DNA from: Diphasiastrum complanatum
Lineage: Eukaryota > Streptophyta > Lycopodiopsida > Lycopodiales > Lycopodiaceae
Direction: 5' to 3'
NCBI GenBank assembly: GCA_029204225.1
Contig: CM055094.1
Coordinates: 69,651,751 to 69,715,750 of the forward strand
Length of the DNA: 64,000 nucleotides
This document shows positions 48,641-59,458 of the stretch, one piece after another. The translations under genes and the position numbers were made by a program. Each line of letters begins with the position of its first letter. Position 1 is the first letter of the stretch. The notes beneath the pieces were generated by a model that did not search any database, was not told where the DNA came from, and saw only the letters and a program-made list of their open reading frames with translations.

Positions 48641-49237
48641 GTTGCAATGATTGATCTCTGATCTTTGACCTGTTCCAATGCACTAAGCACTCTCTTGAAT
48701 CAACAAATGAAACACAAGAAGAAATCACAAAGATTTGGAACCTAAAACCTTACTTTTTCTCTCTTTTCCTCACTTTTTCCTTAATTTTAGCCACTAGTTT
48801 TATGATTTCTTGATCAAACCAAGACCAAACCTCAATATACTTGCTTTTCCCTCACTCCTAAGATTGAAATACACTCTTGAATCATTCAGCAAACTGAAAA
48901 TCAGAGGGTTACATCAATTTTGAAGTTTTTGACATGAAGAAGCAAGAAATTGAATCAAAAAACTATATGCTAGAATGGAAAACTAATAGGATCTTGTTGG
49001 ATCTTGCATCTCCCTCTTTCCAAAACAATTTTTGTCTCCTTATTCTGATAAGTACAGAGGGAATTCGCCCTACTTCAATTGAAATGCATACAAATGATGT
49101 TTTGATCACAAAGATCCAATTTCTACACATAAATCAACAAGATTTTTAGCTAGAAACTTGATTGGAATGCTACAAAAGCAAACTCGCCCACAAATCTCTT
49201 CTAAATCTGGCAAAACCTGCACATTTGGCCGCCTAAT
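48641..49237 (-). other. Copia-2 untranslated leader
   Basis: About 600 bp between PBS and gag start without a long ORF in the element's orientation. Packaging or dimerisation signals are expected here on family grounds but not visible. Confidence 0.6.
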
Positions 49238-49249
49238 GCTCTGATACCA
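49238..49249 (-). other. Copia-2 primer binding site
   Basis: Exact TGGTATCAGAGC (minus) directly after the 5' LTR, complementary to initiator tRNA-Met. Confidence 0.95.
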
Positions 49250-49902
49250 TGTGAAAAACTCAGATCCAAAAGATGCTAAAGTTTCATAAAGATCTTGGCC
49301 ATGGAAGTTATGCACATCTAGATTGAAAAAATGATAGAAATTGTGATGTTAAGCATACTAAACATCAACTAAACATCAAAATCTGATCATAAGCTTCCAC
49401 AAACAGAAACTTGCTGTCCCTGTCCGTACTTCAGAGCCTACAACCTGCATTTCACACGTGTGAAGCCATAGCAACAAAGAAATCACAATTCTAGTGGCTA
49501 GAATGCAAGATATGAACAAAAAAGTGAGAGAGAAGAAGATGGATCTTCAAAGAGCATAACATTCATTCAATAGAATGAAAATGAGATGTGTACATACTCG
49601 TGGAGATGGCTATTTATAGCAGCCATAGTGCCTCTTGGCCACTTGTCTTATGATAGGCTAAAATTGGGGTCCAATAGGATTCACCCATATACCTAGAAAT
49701 TTGGTCAAATAGGAATGCACCAAATTATGAGCCAATAGAAGAGCTCCACACTCGACCTCCTCTAATTAATGTGACCTCAAAAGTAGTGTACACATACTTT
49801 GGGCCTCTACATACATGTATGAACCTATCTCTAACTTTTATTTGGCCATAGGCCTACAAAATCTCAAGTTAGGAAAATACTACTAGTTGACAATTTTTCA
49901 CA
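49250..49902 (-). repeat. Copia-2 5' LTR
   Basis: Promoter LTR, apparently identical to the 3' LTR. TTCACACGTGTGAA lies at 49451-49464. Confidence 0.98.
49611..49618 (-). promoter_or_regulatory. Putative TATA box in Copia-2 5' LTR
   Basis: TATAAATA on the minus strand, a near-consensus plant TATA box about 290 bp into the LTR. The CACGTG palindrome lies downstream of it, probably in the transcribed part. Confidence 0.55.
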
Positions 49903-52034
49903 CTACATTCTATAAGCAGTCTTGCTTGGTCAGAAGTGTTCTAGCTACCATCGGCATATTAGCTCCCTTGCAGTCTGTCATTTGAAAATCATCAATGATT
50001 TTTTGTATGTATCTTGACTGGTGAGAATACAGCTTTTCTCTGTCAAGATCTCTGTCAATCTGCAATCCTAGGTAGCATCATGCTTCCCCTAGATCTGATA
50101 TTTCAAAATGCTATGAAATATCGTGCTTCACCTGAGCAATCAGCTCGTCGCTACTGGATAGGATCAAAGTGTCATCCACATAGATTGCTATGATTGTGAT
50201 TTTCCCATATGTGACCTTTGTATAGACATTATAATCGGCCATTAACGGTTGAGATTTTAAGGATCTAAGATTGTGATCCTTCTTCTTAGACCACTGCCTG
50301 GCAGACTACTTCAATCCATATATGCTTCTTTGCATTCGGCAGGCATAGTTTGCAAAGCGAGAGCAGATGAATCTTGGTGATTGGTCCATATAGACCTCTT
50401 CATTCAACTCGCCATGTAGGAAGGTGGTCTTTTCATCCACTATGTGGATCTTGAGACTATACGCTGCTGCATATGCAAATAATAGGTGTAAGTAAGGACG
50501 AATGCTTTACAACTGGAGAAAAGGTCTCCGTATAGTCAAAGAGAAAACTTTCGCCACCAATTTGGCCTTGTATTTTGATACGTTGCCATCAGGTCCATAC
50601 TTGTATTTGAAAACCCATTTGCACTTCACAGTCTTCTTGTCTGCTGTTAATGGCTCCAGATTCCATACATGATTTCATTTCGTCTTCCATCGCTTTAATC
50701 CACTTGTCCTTATCTGGACAACTGATAGCTTTATCATATGTTTGAGGTTCTCCTCCAAATCCATAGAACTCCTCTAATATAGAGGCTAAGCTGTCAGATA
50801 CAAATCAGACTGGTGCTCTTCTTTTTCTCATGGATCTTCTTGGAGCGTCTGCAGTCAGATCGATTGCCTTGTCTTTGCCAAGTCTCTTGCTTTTGCTGAC
50901 TGCTGAACTAGTGTGAGTAGCAGGAGTCTTCGGTACAGGATGTGTGTCTTGCTGCTCATCATTTGAACAATCTCTTTGTTCATCTGGAATTTCAGCATCT
51001 TGCTCCGGATGCTCAAGGTTTGTTCCCTCCATAGATGTTGGTAGGTCATAGTAGCCTCTGGTCAAGATTTCGTAGCCAACTGGATCTCCATCAGCCACTA
51101 TTTTTTACTCATCAAATTTGACGTCTCTGACAGTCTTGATTTGTCTGCTGTCAACAGGCATGTAGATCATGTAGTATGATGAATGAACATCATATCCTAG
51201 GAGGAATGCCTGCTCCACCTTTTCATCCAGCTTCTTTCTTTTCTGATCTAGAATGTGGGCATATGCGATGCATCAAAACATGCGCACATGTGTCAGACTT
51301 GGTTTGTTGCCCCACCAAACCTCGTGTGGCGTGGTATGTGCAACGCTGGATCTACCTGTCCTGTTCTGCAGGTAGTTGGCTGTAGCTACTGCTTCAGCCC
51401 ATAAAAATTTTGATGCCTTTGAATAGGCCATCGATCTCGCAGTTCCATGAGAGTCCGATTTATCCTCTCAGCCACACCATTGTGCTTTGGTGTGTAGGTT
51501 GTAGTCTTCAAGTGAAGTATGTCTTTGCTAGTACAAAACTCTGCAAAACGCTTGGAGACGTATTCTCCTCCTCTATTAGTTCTCAGCCGCTTCACCTTCT
51601 TGTCAGTCCATTTCTCAACCCAATTCACAAACTCTGTGACTTTGTCCAGGGCCTCTGACTTGTTGTGGATAAAGTACATGGCTGCAAACTTGTTGAAGTC
51701 ATCAATGAAAGTGATGTAGTACTTTGAACCTCCCAGGGAGACCACGTCAAATGGTCCACAAATGTCGGAGTGTACCAGTTGTAGGAGTTTTTTCATTCTG
51801 AGAGAGTCCTTGGTGAATGGTATATGTGACATCTTGCCTTTGTTACAGGCATCGCAAGACTTCAAGCATGCTGCATCTTTGATATTGACACCAGTGAATG
51901 CTCCGCTCCGGCTAGCATTGTATAGAACAACTGTATTCATGTGATACAACCTCTTGTGCCATACAATATCCATTGATTTGTTGATCTGGTGAGCTTGCTC
52001 TGAAGGTACTCGGATCCTGAGGTGATACTGCTAA
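49903..52034 (-). pseudogene. Copia-4 integrase-RT fragment (5' part)
   Basis: The minus-strand GAG-pre-integrase and integrase block at 51973-51386 keeps WHKRLYHMN, CDACNKGKMSHIPF, HSDICGPFD, IDDFNK and GVAERINRTL. The second catalytic aspartate is lost: the usual RSDNGGEY reads RTNRGGEY. The C-terminal integrase region (51098-50805) and RT (50720-49903, including an IYVDDTLIL motif near 50180) follow with stops and shifts. Gag and protease are absent: the fragment ends at about 52034 against an inverted spacer piece. The 3' part lies at 43680-44041, across Copia-2. Confidence 0.87.
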
Positions 52035-52440
52035 TCTGTAAAACTCCCTCTAGAGCTATCTCAGACTGTCTGCCTGTATTCCGTCCGTGACTGTGTGTGT
52101 CTTCTGCTTCTACCTCTGCATCCTTTGCTGACCTCTATATGTGATCAATCTTGGAGATTGATTAAGTTAGAAGATTTAATTAAAAAAAATGCATTAGCCT
52201 TAATCAAAACTGATTCTAGTTTTCTGTCGTTGTCCTCTGTGAGTCATTTGTCTTCTGTCCGTTGCGCCCTGGCCTTCACGCTACAGGGCTTTGCCTTTTG
52301 CCTTTTGCGACTTTAAGAGTAGTTGCGCTTTTTCAAGGGCAACTTTGGTTTATGCCAGAAAGACACCTTTGGGATCTCAAGTGCACCTTCGTTTTTCAGT
52401 GTCGCCTTTCTGCAAACAGGTGAAAAGGGCTGTAGGTAGG
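52035..52440. repeat. Inverted piece of the GCGAC spacer
   Basis: Diverged reverse complement of unit A about 4040-4400. Landmarks are GAGCTATCTCAGACTGTCTGC, GATCAATC, AATGCATTAG and CTTCACGCTACAGG. It ends GGTAGG right where a GCR LTR starts, the same target sequence that follows GCR element 1 at 7971. Confidence 0.7.
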
Positions 52441-53040
52441 TGTTGTAAAGCTACCTTTACAAGATTTACTTCCGGCGCCACTGGCGCCAGCATTGCCCGG
52501 TGCCAATAGTGACACTGCTGCTCCCAGCGCCACCGGCGCCAGTGCCGCTCCCGGTGCCACTGTGACCATAATCCAGCCGGCGCCAAGTTCCTATGGCTGA
52601 ACATCTTTGATCGGATCTAGTGAAGTCCAGAGAGCTCAAATCGATGTGCAATCACCTCACACGATCTAGGCATGATTAAAGGAAGCCTGGGGATCGATAA
52701 ATTTTAGAGAGAGAAAATGACTTTCTAGAGAGAAGACCCTAGAGAGAGAAATTGTGCTCTACCAGCGTGGGTAGAGTACTTGGTATGAGGGGAGGTGACG
52801 AATCCCAACAATACTATAGGGGAGTGTGGGTTGCGACTTAGGGCGAGCTCCCACCAAGTCTCAGCCTCCCATGCTGGAATGTTGTCCTAGCGTCCACCTT
52901 GGCATGCCAGCGCCCCGGAGACTAGGGTCGGTCACACACTCGAAATGTAACCTTCTCAGATTTATTAATAAAGTGGAATTTTCCTCAAACTGACTCTGAT
53001 TACCTTCTGGATTTCAGTGTTTGGTAAAAGCGCCAGTTGA
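52441..53040 (+). repeat. GCR LTR, 5' 600 bp only
   Basis: Starts TGTTGTAAAGCTACC, passes through the GGCGCC-rich block, and stops within AAAAGCGCCAGTTGAA. Beyond this point the sequence switches to the GCR interior in the opposite orientation. It resembles the start of the 6876-7970 LTR and is inverted relative to the LTR at 60396-61625. Confidence 0.75.
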
Positions 53041-54160
53041 ATCAGCGCAAATGTAGCCATTGACCTCGTGGAAAGCCAAAGGGTCGCACCAGTTTGATCC
53101 GCATACAAACTATCTCTTCGCGTTTGTTTGAAGCACCATGTCCGTCGCGCAAAACTTGACTTTCACAATTCCATCACTGGTCAGTTGCCTCACAGTCAAA
53201 AGAAGAAGTGTGCATCGAGCTTGGCTTCAAGTAGCTCTCTTTGAATCAGACACATGCACCCAGAGTTTGCAAGTCTCTCATGCAAGACTCAACTTTCACA
53301 GTTCCTTCATTGATTAGCTGCCTTACACGTGACACAAGCCAGCGTACTCATATGTTTCCTCATCATTGCTGGTATAGATAAAGCAACTTGTTGCCAATCT
53401 CTGAAGAGGATCCTAGTCTTTCCCCTTTGAGGAAAAACCCAACTGATACTGGATATCACCCATGCTCAGTGAGTTTCAGTTCCGAAGGTGGCCATCCCAA
53501 AATGAAGACCAACTGCTCCAAAGAAGATCTCCCCTGAAATTGCCCTTTCCAACTGTTGACTTCCTGCTTGCATTTTGGTGGGCGTGGTCGCAAATGAAAC
53601 TAACCCAAGAAATAGGCTAGCCATCCATCCTTTGCAAACATTGAGTCGTTTCGTTGTTGTTCACATGCGAGTACTTGAACTGCAAATCCGCCCCACAGAT
53701 TCTGTAGTTTTCTTTGTTTGATGGTATCAGCCTTCAAAAGAAAGGTTCCTTCTCGAGCCATCAGCTCCTTGTATCACAAGCAATCATGCAAACCAGACAA
53801 AGCACGAGTACTAAGACTCACCACGAATACATACAAGTAAGACACTCAGGCAGGTTTACTAACAAGTAACAAAGACAAGGTCCCCCTTTGAGATGGTCCT
53901 GCCAACGGACCTTTGCCTGGCCGCGCCCATACAAATCGATCACAGAATTAGCCCACATAGGACACCCCTCCAACTATCCGTGCTTTCACAATTAAGCAGC
54001 ACATTGCCTCAGTCAAACCCCACCACTTTTTGGTCGATAGCTAAACGATCGACGACTATCCCGCACCGGTAGCTAACCACCCGTGTTTTACACCCAAATT
54101 CGAGCAGCATCTCTATATCAATGGTTAACCCGTATAGTTCGAATATGTCGCCCCACACCC
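53041..54160 (-). mobile_element. GCR element 2 interior (left part)
   Basis: Reverse complement of GCR element 1 about 4880-6270, including the internal duplication. Landmarks are CACGAGGTCAATGG, GTCTGATTCAAAGAG and GTCGCCC...TTCGAACTG in reverse. No domain-bearing ORF. It is interrupted at 54160 by Copia-3 (target CACCC) and resumes at 60108. Confidence 0.75.
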
Positions 54161-54810
54161 TGTGAAAGATTCAACTAGTTTCATCACATTTTGCAATATT
54201 TTCATATTTGGCATATTGAGGCCAAAACTTGTTTTAGACTTAGAGGTTGACTTTTCAAAGTTCATTAGTCTAAATTTCATTTGAATAAACACTTTTTGAA
54301 AGTGTGGGAAAGATAGAATGCGAGTTTGAGTAGATTCAATTTGAATAAGTTGGGTATATTGAATCTAGACCCAAAATTGGTAGGGTTAGCATTTTTGTGG
54401 GAAAGCCAAGTGGCCAAATAGGGTTTGGACCTACTATAAAAGGATGTAACTCATGGAGAGAGTCATCTTCTATCTTCTCTATCTCATTTCATGCTTATAC
54501 ATGGTTCTCTTGGGTTCTACTATCCATTGGTGCACTATCTTGGTGATTGCTTGCAATTCTATGTGTAGAATGATCTATATTTGTTATTTTTGGATCCACA
54601 CGTGTGAAATACAGTAGCTTGCTGGTTTTGTACAGACATCAACAGTACATAATCATTTCATTCAAGTTTGATCAAGTTCTATTAGTGTTTGCATCTCAAA
54701 TTGTGTGTAGATGCTGATTTTTCTACATTGGTGAAATTGGTAGTGTATTTCTCTTTCTAACCAAATATCATTCAAGTAGATTGGATCTTAAGGATCTGAA
54801 ATCTTTCACA
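54161..54810 (+). repeat. Copia-3 5' LTR
   Basis: Begins TGTGAAAGATTC and ends ATCTTTCACA. TATAAAAGG at 54435-54443 is a good TATA box. CACACGTGTG at 54597-54606 is the core of the palindrome shared with Copia-1 and -2. Confidence 0.97.
54435..54443 (+). promoter_or_regulatory. TATA box in Copia-3 5' LTR
   Basis: TATAAAAGG about 275 bp into the LTR, conserved in the 3' LTR near 59727. Likely start of transcription about 30 bp downstream. Confidence 0.6.
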
Positions 54811-54822
54811 TGGTATTAGAGC
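54811..54822 (+). other. Copia-3 primer binding site (one mismatch)
   Basis: TGGTATTAGAGC directly after the 5' LTR. It differs from the tRNA-Met consensus by C to T at position 7. Confidence 0.85.
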
Positions 54823-55410
54823 TTGTGTTTCAGGTTATGAAGGAGGAAATCAGATCTATCAATGATTTGGTGAAGATATCAAGTCTAGAGCATGCTAGAG
54901 AGGATTCTACACCAAAATCGGATTTTCTGCTTTTGTAGATTGGATCTTTTGTGGATCAAAACACTAAATAGGTCAATATACTTGTTCAATTTCGTTTTTT
55001 GAATTCACATGCTGGATTTGGCCGATTTTTGGATCATTGGTTCAGCCTAAGTGGTGGCTTATAGATTGCATATCAAATTTTCAGCATTTGCATGTAGATT
55101 TGGAATAGTCAATTTTTTGTGATTTTGTCAAAACCCTAATTTTGATTGGATCTCTAGATAGTGAGGTTGCTGGACTTCATTTGAGTGTGTTTCAATCTTA
55201 GGAAGTGGCAAAAGTCATTAGATTGAGGATAGATCATAGGTTGATCAAGATTCCATGATTCTATGTGTTGATTTGCTTGGATAAGTGCTAGAAGAGAATT
55301 TGTGAGATAGTTTCAAATCTTGGTGATTTCTTTTGAAAGAATTTGTTGTTGTTCAAAGGAGTGCTTTGTGCATTGAAACAGGTTGAAAGAGAAGATCAGG
55401 TCATTGCTAC
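54823..55410 (+). other. Copia-3 untranslated leader
   Basis: About 590 bp from PBS to gag ATG, comparable with Copia-2. No ORF of note. Confidence 0.55.
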
Positions 55411-57803
55411 ATGGCAACCTCAATTGGAGTCATGTTGGAAGCCAATGATAAGCTTACCTCAAGTAACTATTCATTATGGAAAGTGAGGATGGAATCACTT
55501 CTTGAGATGAATGATGTTTTGGATATTGTTGTAGGTTTGGAGGAGATACCAGCAACACAACAAGATCAATTGAGGTATGACAAGAGGGCCAAGAAGGCTC
55601 TACACATGATAAAGATGAATGTTACCAATGAACTTCTCAAGGAAGTTGGTAAGTGCACATCATCTTTGGAAGCTTGGAATTCATTGAAGAAGCTTTATGA
55701 ATCCAAGTCTACTTCTAGAGTGTTGACTCTAAGAAGGAAAATTTTTTCTTGTTTGCAAAAGAATGAAGAAAGTCCAAGTACTTTTGTTTTGGCTTGTTGG
55801 ATGCTCATGCTAACATTGTTCAAAGTATTGCTATTCAAAAGACTTTGCCAAGTTTGATGGATCTTCAAGAGATCATGATCAATGAGGAATATAGGCTTCA
55901 AGGAAGAGGTGGATCTACATCGACACTTCAAGAGGATGCTATGTTCACAAAGGGAAAATTCAAGGGCAAAGCCAAAAGCAAGTGGTCTAAAGGGCAAGAT
56001 CAAGTGGATGCTTCTTCAAGTGGCAAAAAGAAGGATAGATCAAAGCTCAAGTGCTTCTATTGTGGCATCAAAGGACACTTTGCAAGTGAGTGCTACAAGA
56101 AGAAGAGAGATCAAGGAGACAAGCAAGGTAATCTTACTCTTGATGAGGATGGTTCGGATGTGCAAGATGCAAATAATGATGCTTTTGTGATGTCTTCATG
56201 TATGCTTGCTAATGATCGAGATCTAGATCTTTGGTGGATTGATAGTGGAGCAAGTTCACACATGACCTTTCACAAAGAGTACTTCACTTCTTTGTTGGCA
56301 TATGGAGATGACAAGAGGGTGATCTATACGGCCAATGATGGTGAGTGTGCAATCAAAGGGATTGCACAATTCCTATTTCTCTCTCTACAGATAGGAATGT
56401 TCATTTGGAGGATTTTATTCCATCTATTACCAAGAATTTGCTTAGTGTGAGTCAAATGCTAAGTAAAGGCCTCAAGGTGGAGTTTGATGGAGATGCTTGT
56501 TTGATCAAAAGGAAGGATGTCTTGATTGAAAAAGGTAAAAGACAAGGGAAGTCGTTCAAACTTGATGCTTGTGTTATTGCTAACCAAGTTGGATGTGTTG
56601 CAAGGGAGCAAATTTCTATTCAAGAGGTTTGGCACAAAAGGATGGGACACCTCAACTTCAAGTCATTGGAGGTAATGACAAGGAAGAAGGTTGTGATTGG
56701 TCTTCCAAGTTCCTTAAGTAATGACAAGCATGTTTGTGAGTCTTGTGCTTTGTCTAAGTCACATAGACTACCTTATACTAGATCTATTTCTAGATCTACA
56801 AAGCCTTTTCAACTTGTACATTCGGATATTCATGGATTTATTACAATTAGCAATAGTGGAGCTAAGATGTATGTAACATTCATTGATGATTTTAGTAGAT
56901 TTTGTTGGATCTATCTACTAAAGAGCAAGGATGAAGTGTATGATGTCTTTGTCAAGTTCAAGAATGCAAGGGAGAACCAATTCTCCACAAAGATCAAGTG
57001 CTTGAGAGGTGACAATGGTGGTGAGTACATATCTAACAAGTTCAAGGCCTTTTGTGATGAGCATGGGATCAAGAGGGAGTATACAACATCAAGGACCCCA
57101 CAACAAAATGGAGTGGCCGAAAGGAAGAATAGGACTTTATGTGAAAGTGCTAAAGCCATGAGGTTAAGTGCTAATATTGACAAACCATTTTGGGATCAAG
57201 CTTTGTTGTGTGCCAATTTCTTGTGCAATAGGTGGCCAAGTGCTATTTTGGATGGAAGGACATCTTTTGAGATGCTATTCAAGAGGAGGCCAAGTGTCAA
57301 CTTTCTAAGCTTTCGGATGCACATGCTATGTCAACATTACTCTTGATGATAGGACCAAGGAGGATCCATCTTCAAGAAGAGGTATTTTTGTTGGATATAG
57401 TGAGGTGAGTAAAGCCTACAAGGTTTACATTCCTTCTACTAACAAAGTGATTGTTGGTAGAGATGTCATTTTTTATGAGGGAAACATTCCAAAGGTGTCT
57501 TCAAGCATGATTGATGGTAAAGTAGATGGATCTAACATTCTTGATGTTGATGAGAAGGATCCTACTTTGGATGGTGGTGATGATGGACCTTCATCAAGTC
57601 AAAAGCCAAGGAGAACATCAAGAGAAAGACAAGTACCTTCAAGGCTCACATATGATCAAAAGGGTAAGCAAGTAGTTTTTGAAAATTATGTTGCTTTCCT
57701 AACCTCTTTTGATGAGCCTACAAGTGTAGATCAAGCAAGGAAAGAAGAGGAGTGGATCCAAGCAATGGATCTTGAGTATCTATCTCTTATGAAGAATAGA
57801 ACA
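55411..57803 (+). pseudogene. Copia-3 gag-protease-integrase, frameshifted
   Basis: Gag starts at 55411 (MATSIGVMLEANDKL). About 82 bp are missing near 55790, between STFVL and GLLDAHAN, which changes frame. The second block (55794-56450) has zinc knuckle CFYCGIKGHFASEC and protease WWIDSGASSHM. A one-base loss near 56362 (ATTGCACA where relatives have ATTGGCACA) shifts frame again. The third block (56345-57346) has WHKRMGHLN, CESCALSKSH, HSDIHGF, RGDNGGEY (S to G next to the catalytic D) and GVAERKNRT. A further small deletion near 57310 shifts into the fourth block (57405 on) with VGRDVIF and the start of the RT linker (WIQAMDLEY). No single product can be made. Confidence 0.9.
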
Positions 57804-58870
57804 TCTTTTGGAAGATCTTCTTGTGTACATGGAGCTATGCAAGTGGATGGATGTTATCTTGCTGTAAAATCAAGTAATGTATCTGGAAAAAAAAGTTTGT
57901 TCAATGACTTTGATGGTCAAGTTGAAGATCAAGAGGTTGATCTCAAAGCACTTCAACTAGTCAAAAGGGAAGGTGACAATTTGGAGCTAGTCAAGAGCAT
58001 CAAAGGAGAGGTAATTGGCAAAGGTGTTATGGATCTATTTTTGAAGCATATTGAAGACTCAAGTAAGGTCAAAGGAGCAGCAATGAAGTGTTGTTCAAGC
58101 TTACTTTACTTGTTCTATCTCATGTTTGAGCAATTTCATTGGGATGTGTGCAAATTGTCAAGATATGGTAAAACTAGCTACATTGGTGAGCATTGTTTTG
58201 ATGTTGGATTTGTACTAGCATTCTTGGCTGATTTTGTTGATGGAAATGAATCTATTGGAGATTCATTATGTCACTCATCCATGGCTATGTTCTCAAGTGT
58301 TGAGCTACTTGGTGCCAATACTTGGAGATTGTCAATTTTTGGTGAATTCATGGTCATTTTCTTGTGTCAAGTAGATCTTGAAGATGGACTAGTGCAAACT
58401 ACTTGGTTTATGGAGTCATGTGGTGCTGGATTTTCATCATTAATATACTCACCTACTCATGGATTTCCAAGGTTTGATGGTTTCTTGTGGCAAGATGAAG
58501 GTGGAGCCTCATTCATGGAGTATCATGGTGGATACAAGGCAACAAAGGACAAAGGAGGAGGAGACATGCAAGCAAAAGTTGATCACTCACATTTATTGTT
58601 TGTTTTCTGTATTTTTCCAGAGAATTCAGAGTTGGAAGCATGGTGGAATCATTTCATTTACATTCTATTTGATTCTTCATGTTCTAGTCACATTTTTACA
58701 TGTAAAATTGATGTAAGAAATAGTGAAGCATCCCAAGTGGACACTATTCTCTATATCAATTATGGTTGTTTCTATTTTGAGCATTACATGATCATTGAAA
58801 GGAGATCTATTCTTAGGAAGAAGATCATTCTATTGATGGATCAAAGTTCTATTGGCAGAAACTATACCAG
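57804..58870 (+). other. Unrelated open segment replacing RT in Copia-3
   Basis: Pol homology stops after SLMKNRT (about 57803) and resumes at EHWKLGK (about 58871). In relatives about 296 residues of RT lie between. Here there are 1067 bp of different sequence, open in the upstream pol frame through 58901 (the ORF 57405-58901 has 498 codons). The translation is mixed in composition, with hydrophobic stretches (CCSSLLYLFYLMF, VGFVLAFLADFV), cysteine-rich parts and acidic/basic parts, and no recognisable domain. NTWRL near 58317 resembles the NNTWRL of the lost RT start and may mark a recombination point or be chance. The frame does not join RNase H, which is in another frame. Likely a captured sequence, perhaps a host transcript; origin unknown. 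Confidence 0.6.
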
Positions 58871-59458
58871 GAGCATTGGAAGCTGGGAAAGCAAGTTTTG
58901 AGGTACATCATTGGAACTCGAGATTTTGGCATATTGTATGAGGGATCATCACCTAATCTTTTTGGATTTTCAGATTTGAACTATGCTGGAGATATAATGG
59001 ATAGGAAATCCATTAGTTCTTATTGTATTTTCATAGGTGATGGAGCTATATCATGGATGTCAAAGAAACAAGCCACTATCTCATTGTCATCTAGTGAGGC
59101 CGAGTACAAAGCTCTTACACATTGCACAAAGGAGATGGTATGGATCAAGAGGATGATCAAAGATCTTCACTTGCTGGATTTTTCAGAGAGCCCAATCATC
59201 TTTTGTGACAATCAATCAGCCCAAAGAATGGCATCCAATCCTATCTTTCATGCTAGGAGCAAGCATATTGAGATACAATATCATTTTGTGAGGGAGCGAG
59301 TCATTGCAAAGGAGGTGGAGCTTCAACATGTGTCTTCAAGGGAATGTGTAGCTGATATCTTCACCAAAGCATTGGGAAAAGACTTGTTCATAAAGCATAG
59401 GACTTCACTTGGAGTATTATCAAAGTCTATGCTAAAACTAGTTGAAGAGAGAGTGTGA
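58871..59458 (+). pseudogene. Copia-3 RNase H domain
   Basis: Block 58898-59458 encodes RYIIGTRDFGILYEG, SDLNYAGDIMDRKS (relatives have SDSDFAGD, so one acidic residue of this motif is replaced by N), SLSSSEAEYKAL, FCDNQSAQRMASNP and the C-terminal VSSRECVADIFTKALG...EERV. The stop codon lies 5 bp inside the 3' LTR, as in Copia-1 and -2. Without RT in frame it cannot work as part of a polyprotein. Confidence 0.88.

Larger units (their letters stand above)
44042..49902 (-). mobile_element. Copia-2: complete Ty1/copia retrotransposon
   Basis: A full-length minus-strand element. The 653-bp LTRs (44042-44694 and 49250-49902) show no difference by eye. The target duplication is a perfect CTACA (44037-44041 and 49903-49907), the PBS is an exact TGGTATCAGAGC (49238-49249, -), and GTTGAAGAGGGAG is the PPT (44695-44707, -). 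A single 1316-codon gag-pol frame is present. It inserted into the RT region of the older Copia-4. Same lineage as Copia-1; protein and LTR ends are similar but the LTR bodies differ. Confidence 0.98.

Noticed and set aside
50805-51098. Acidic/basic 97-codon ORF as a separate host gene
   Set aside because: Position and composition fit the variable linker between integrase and RT of Copia-4.
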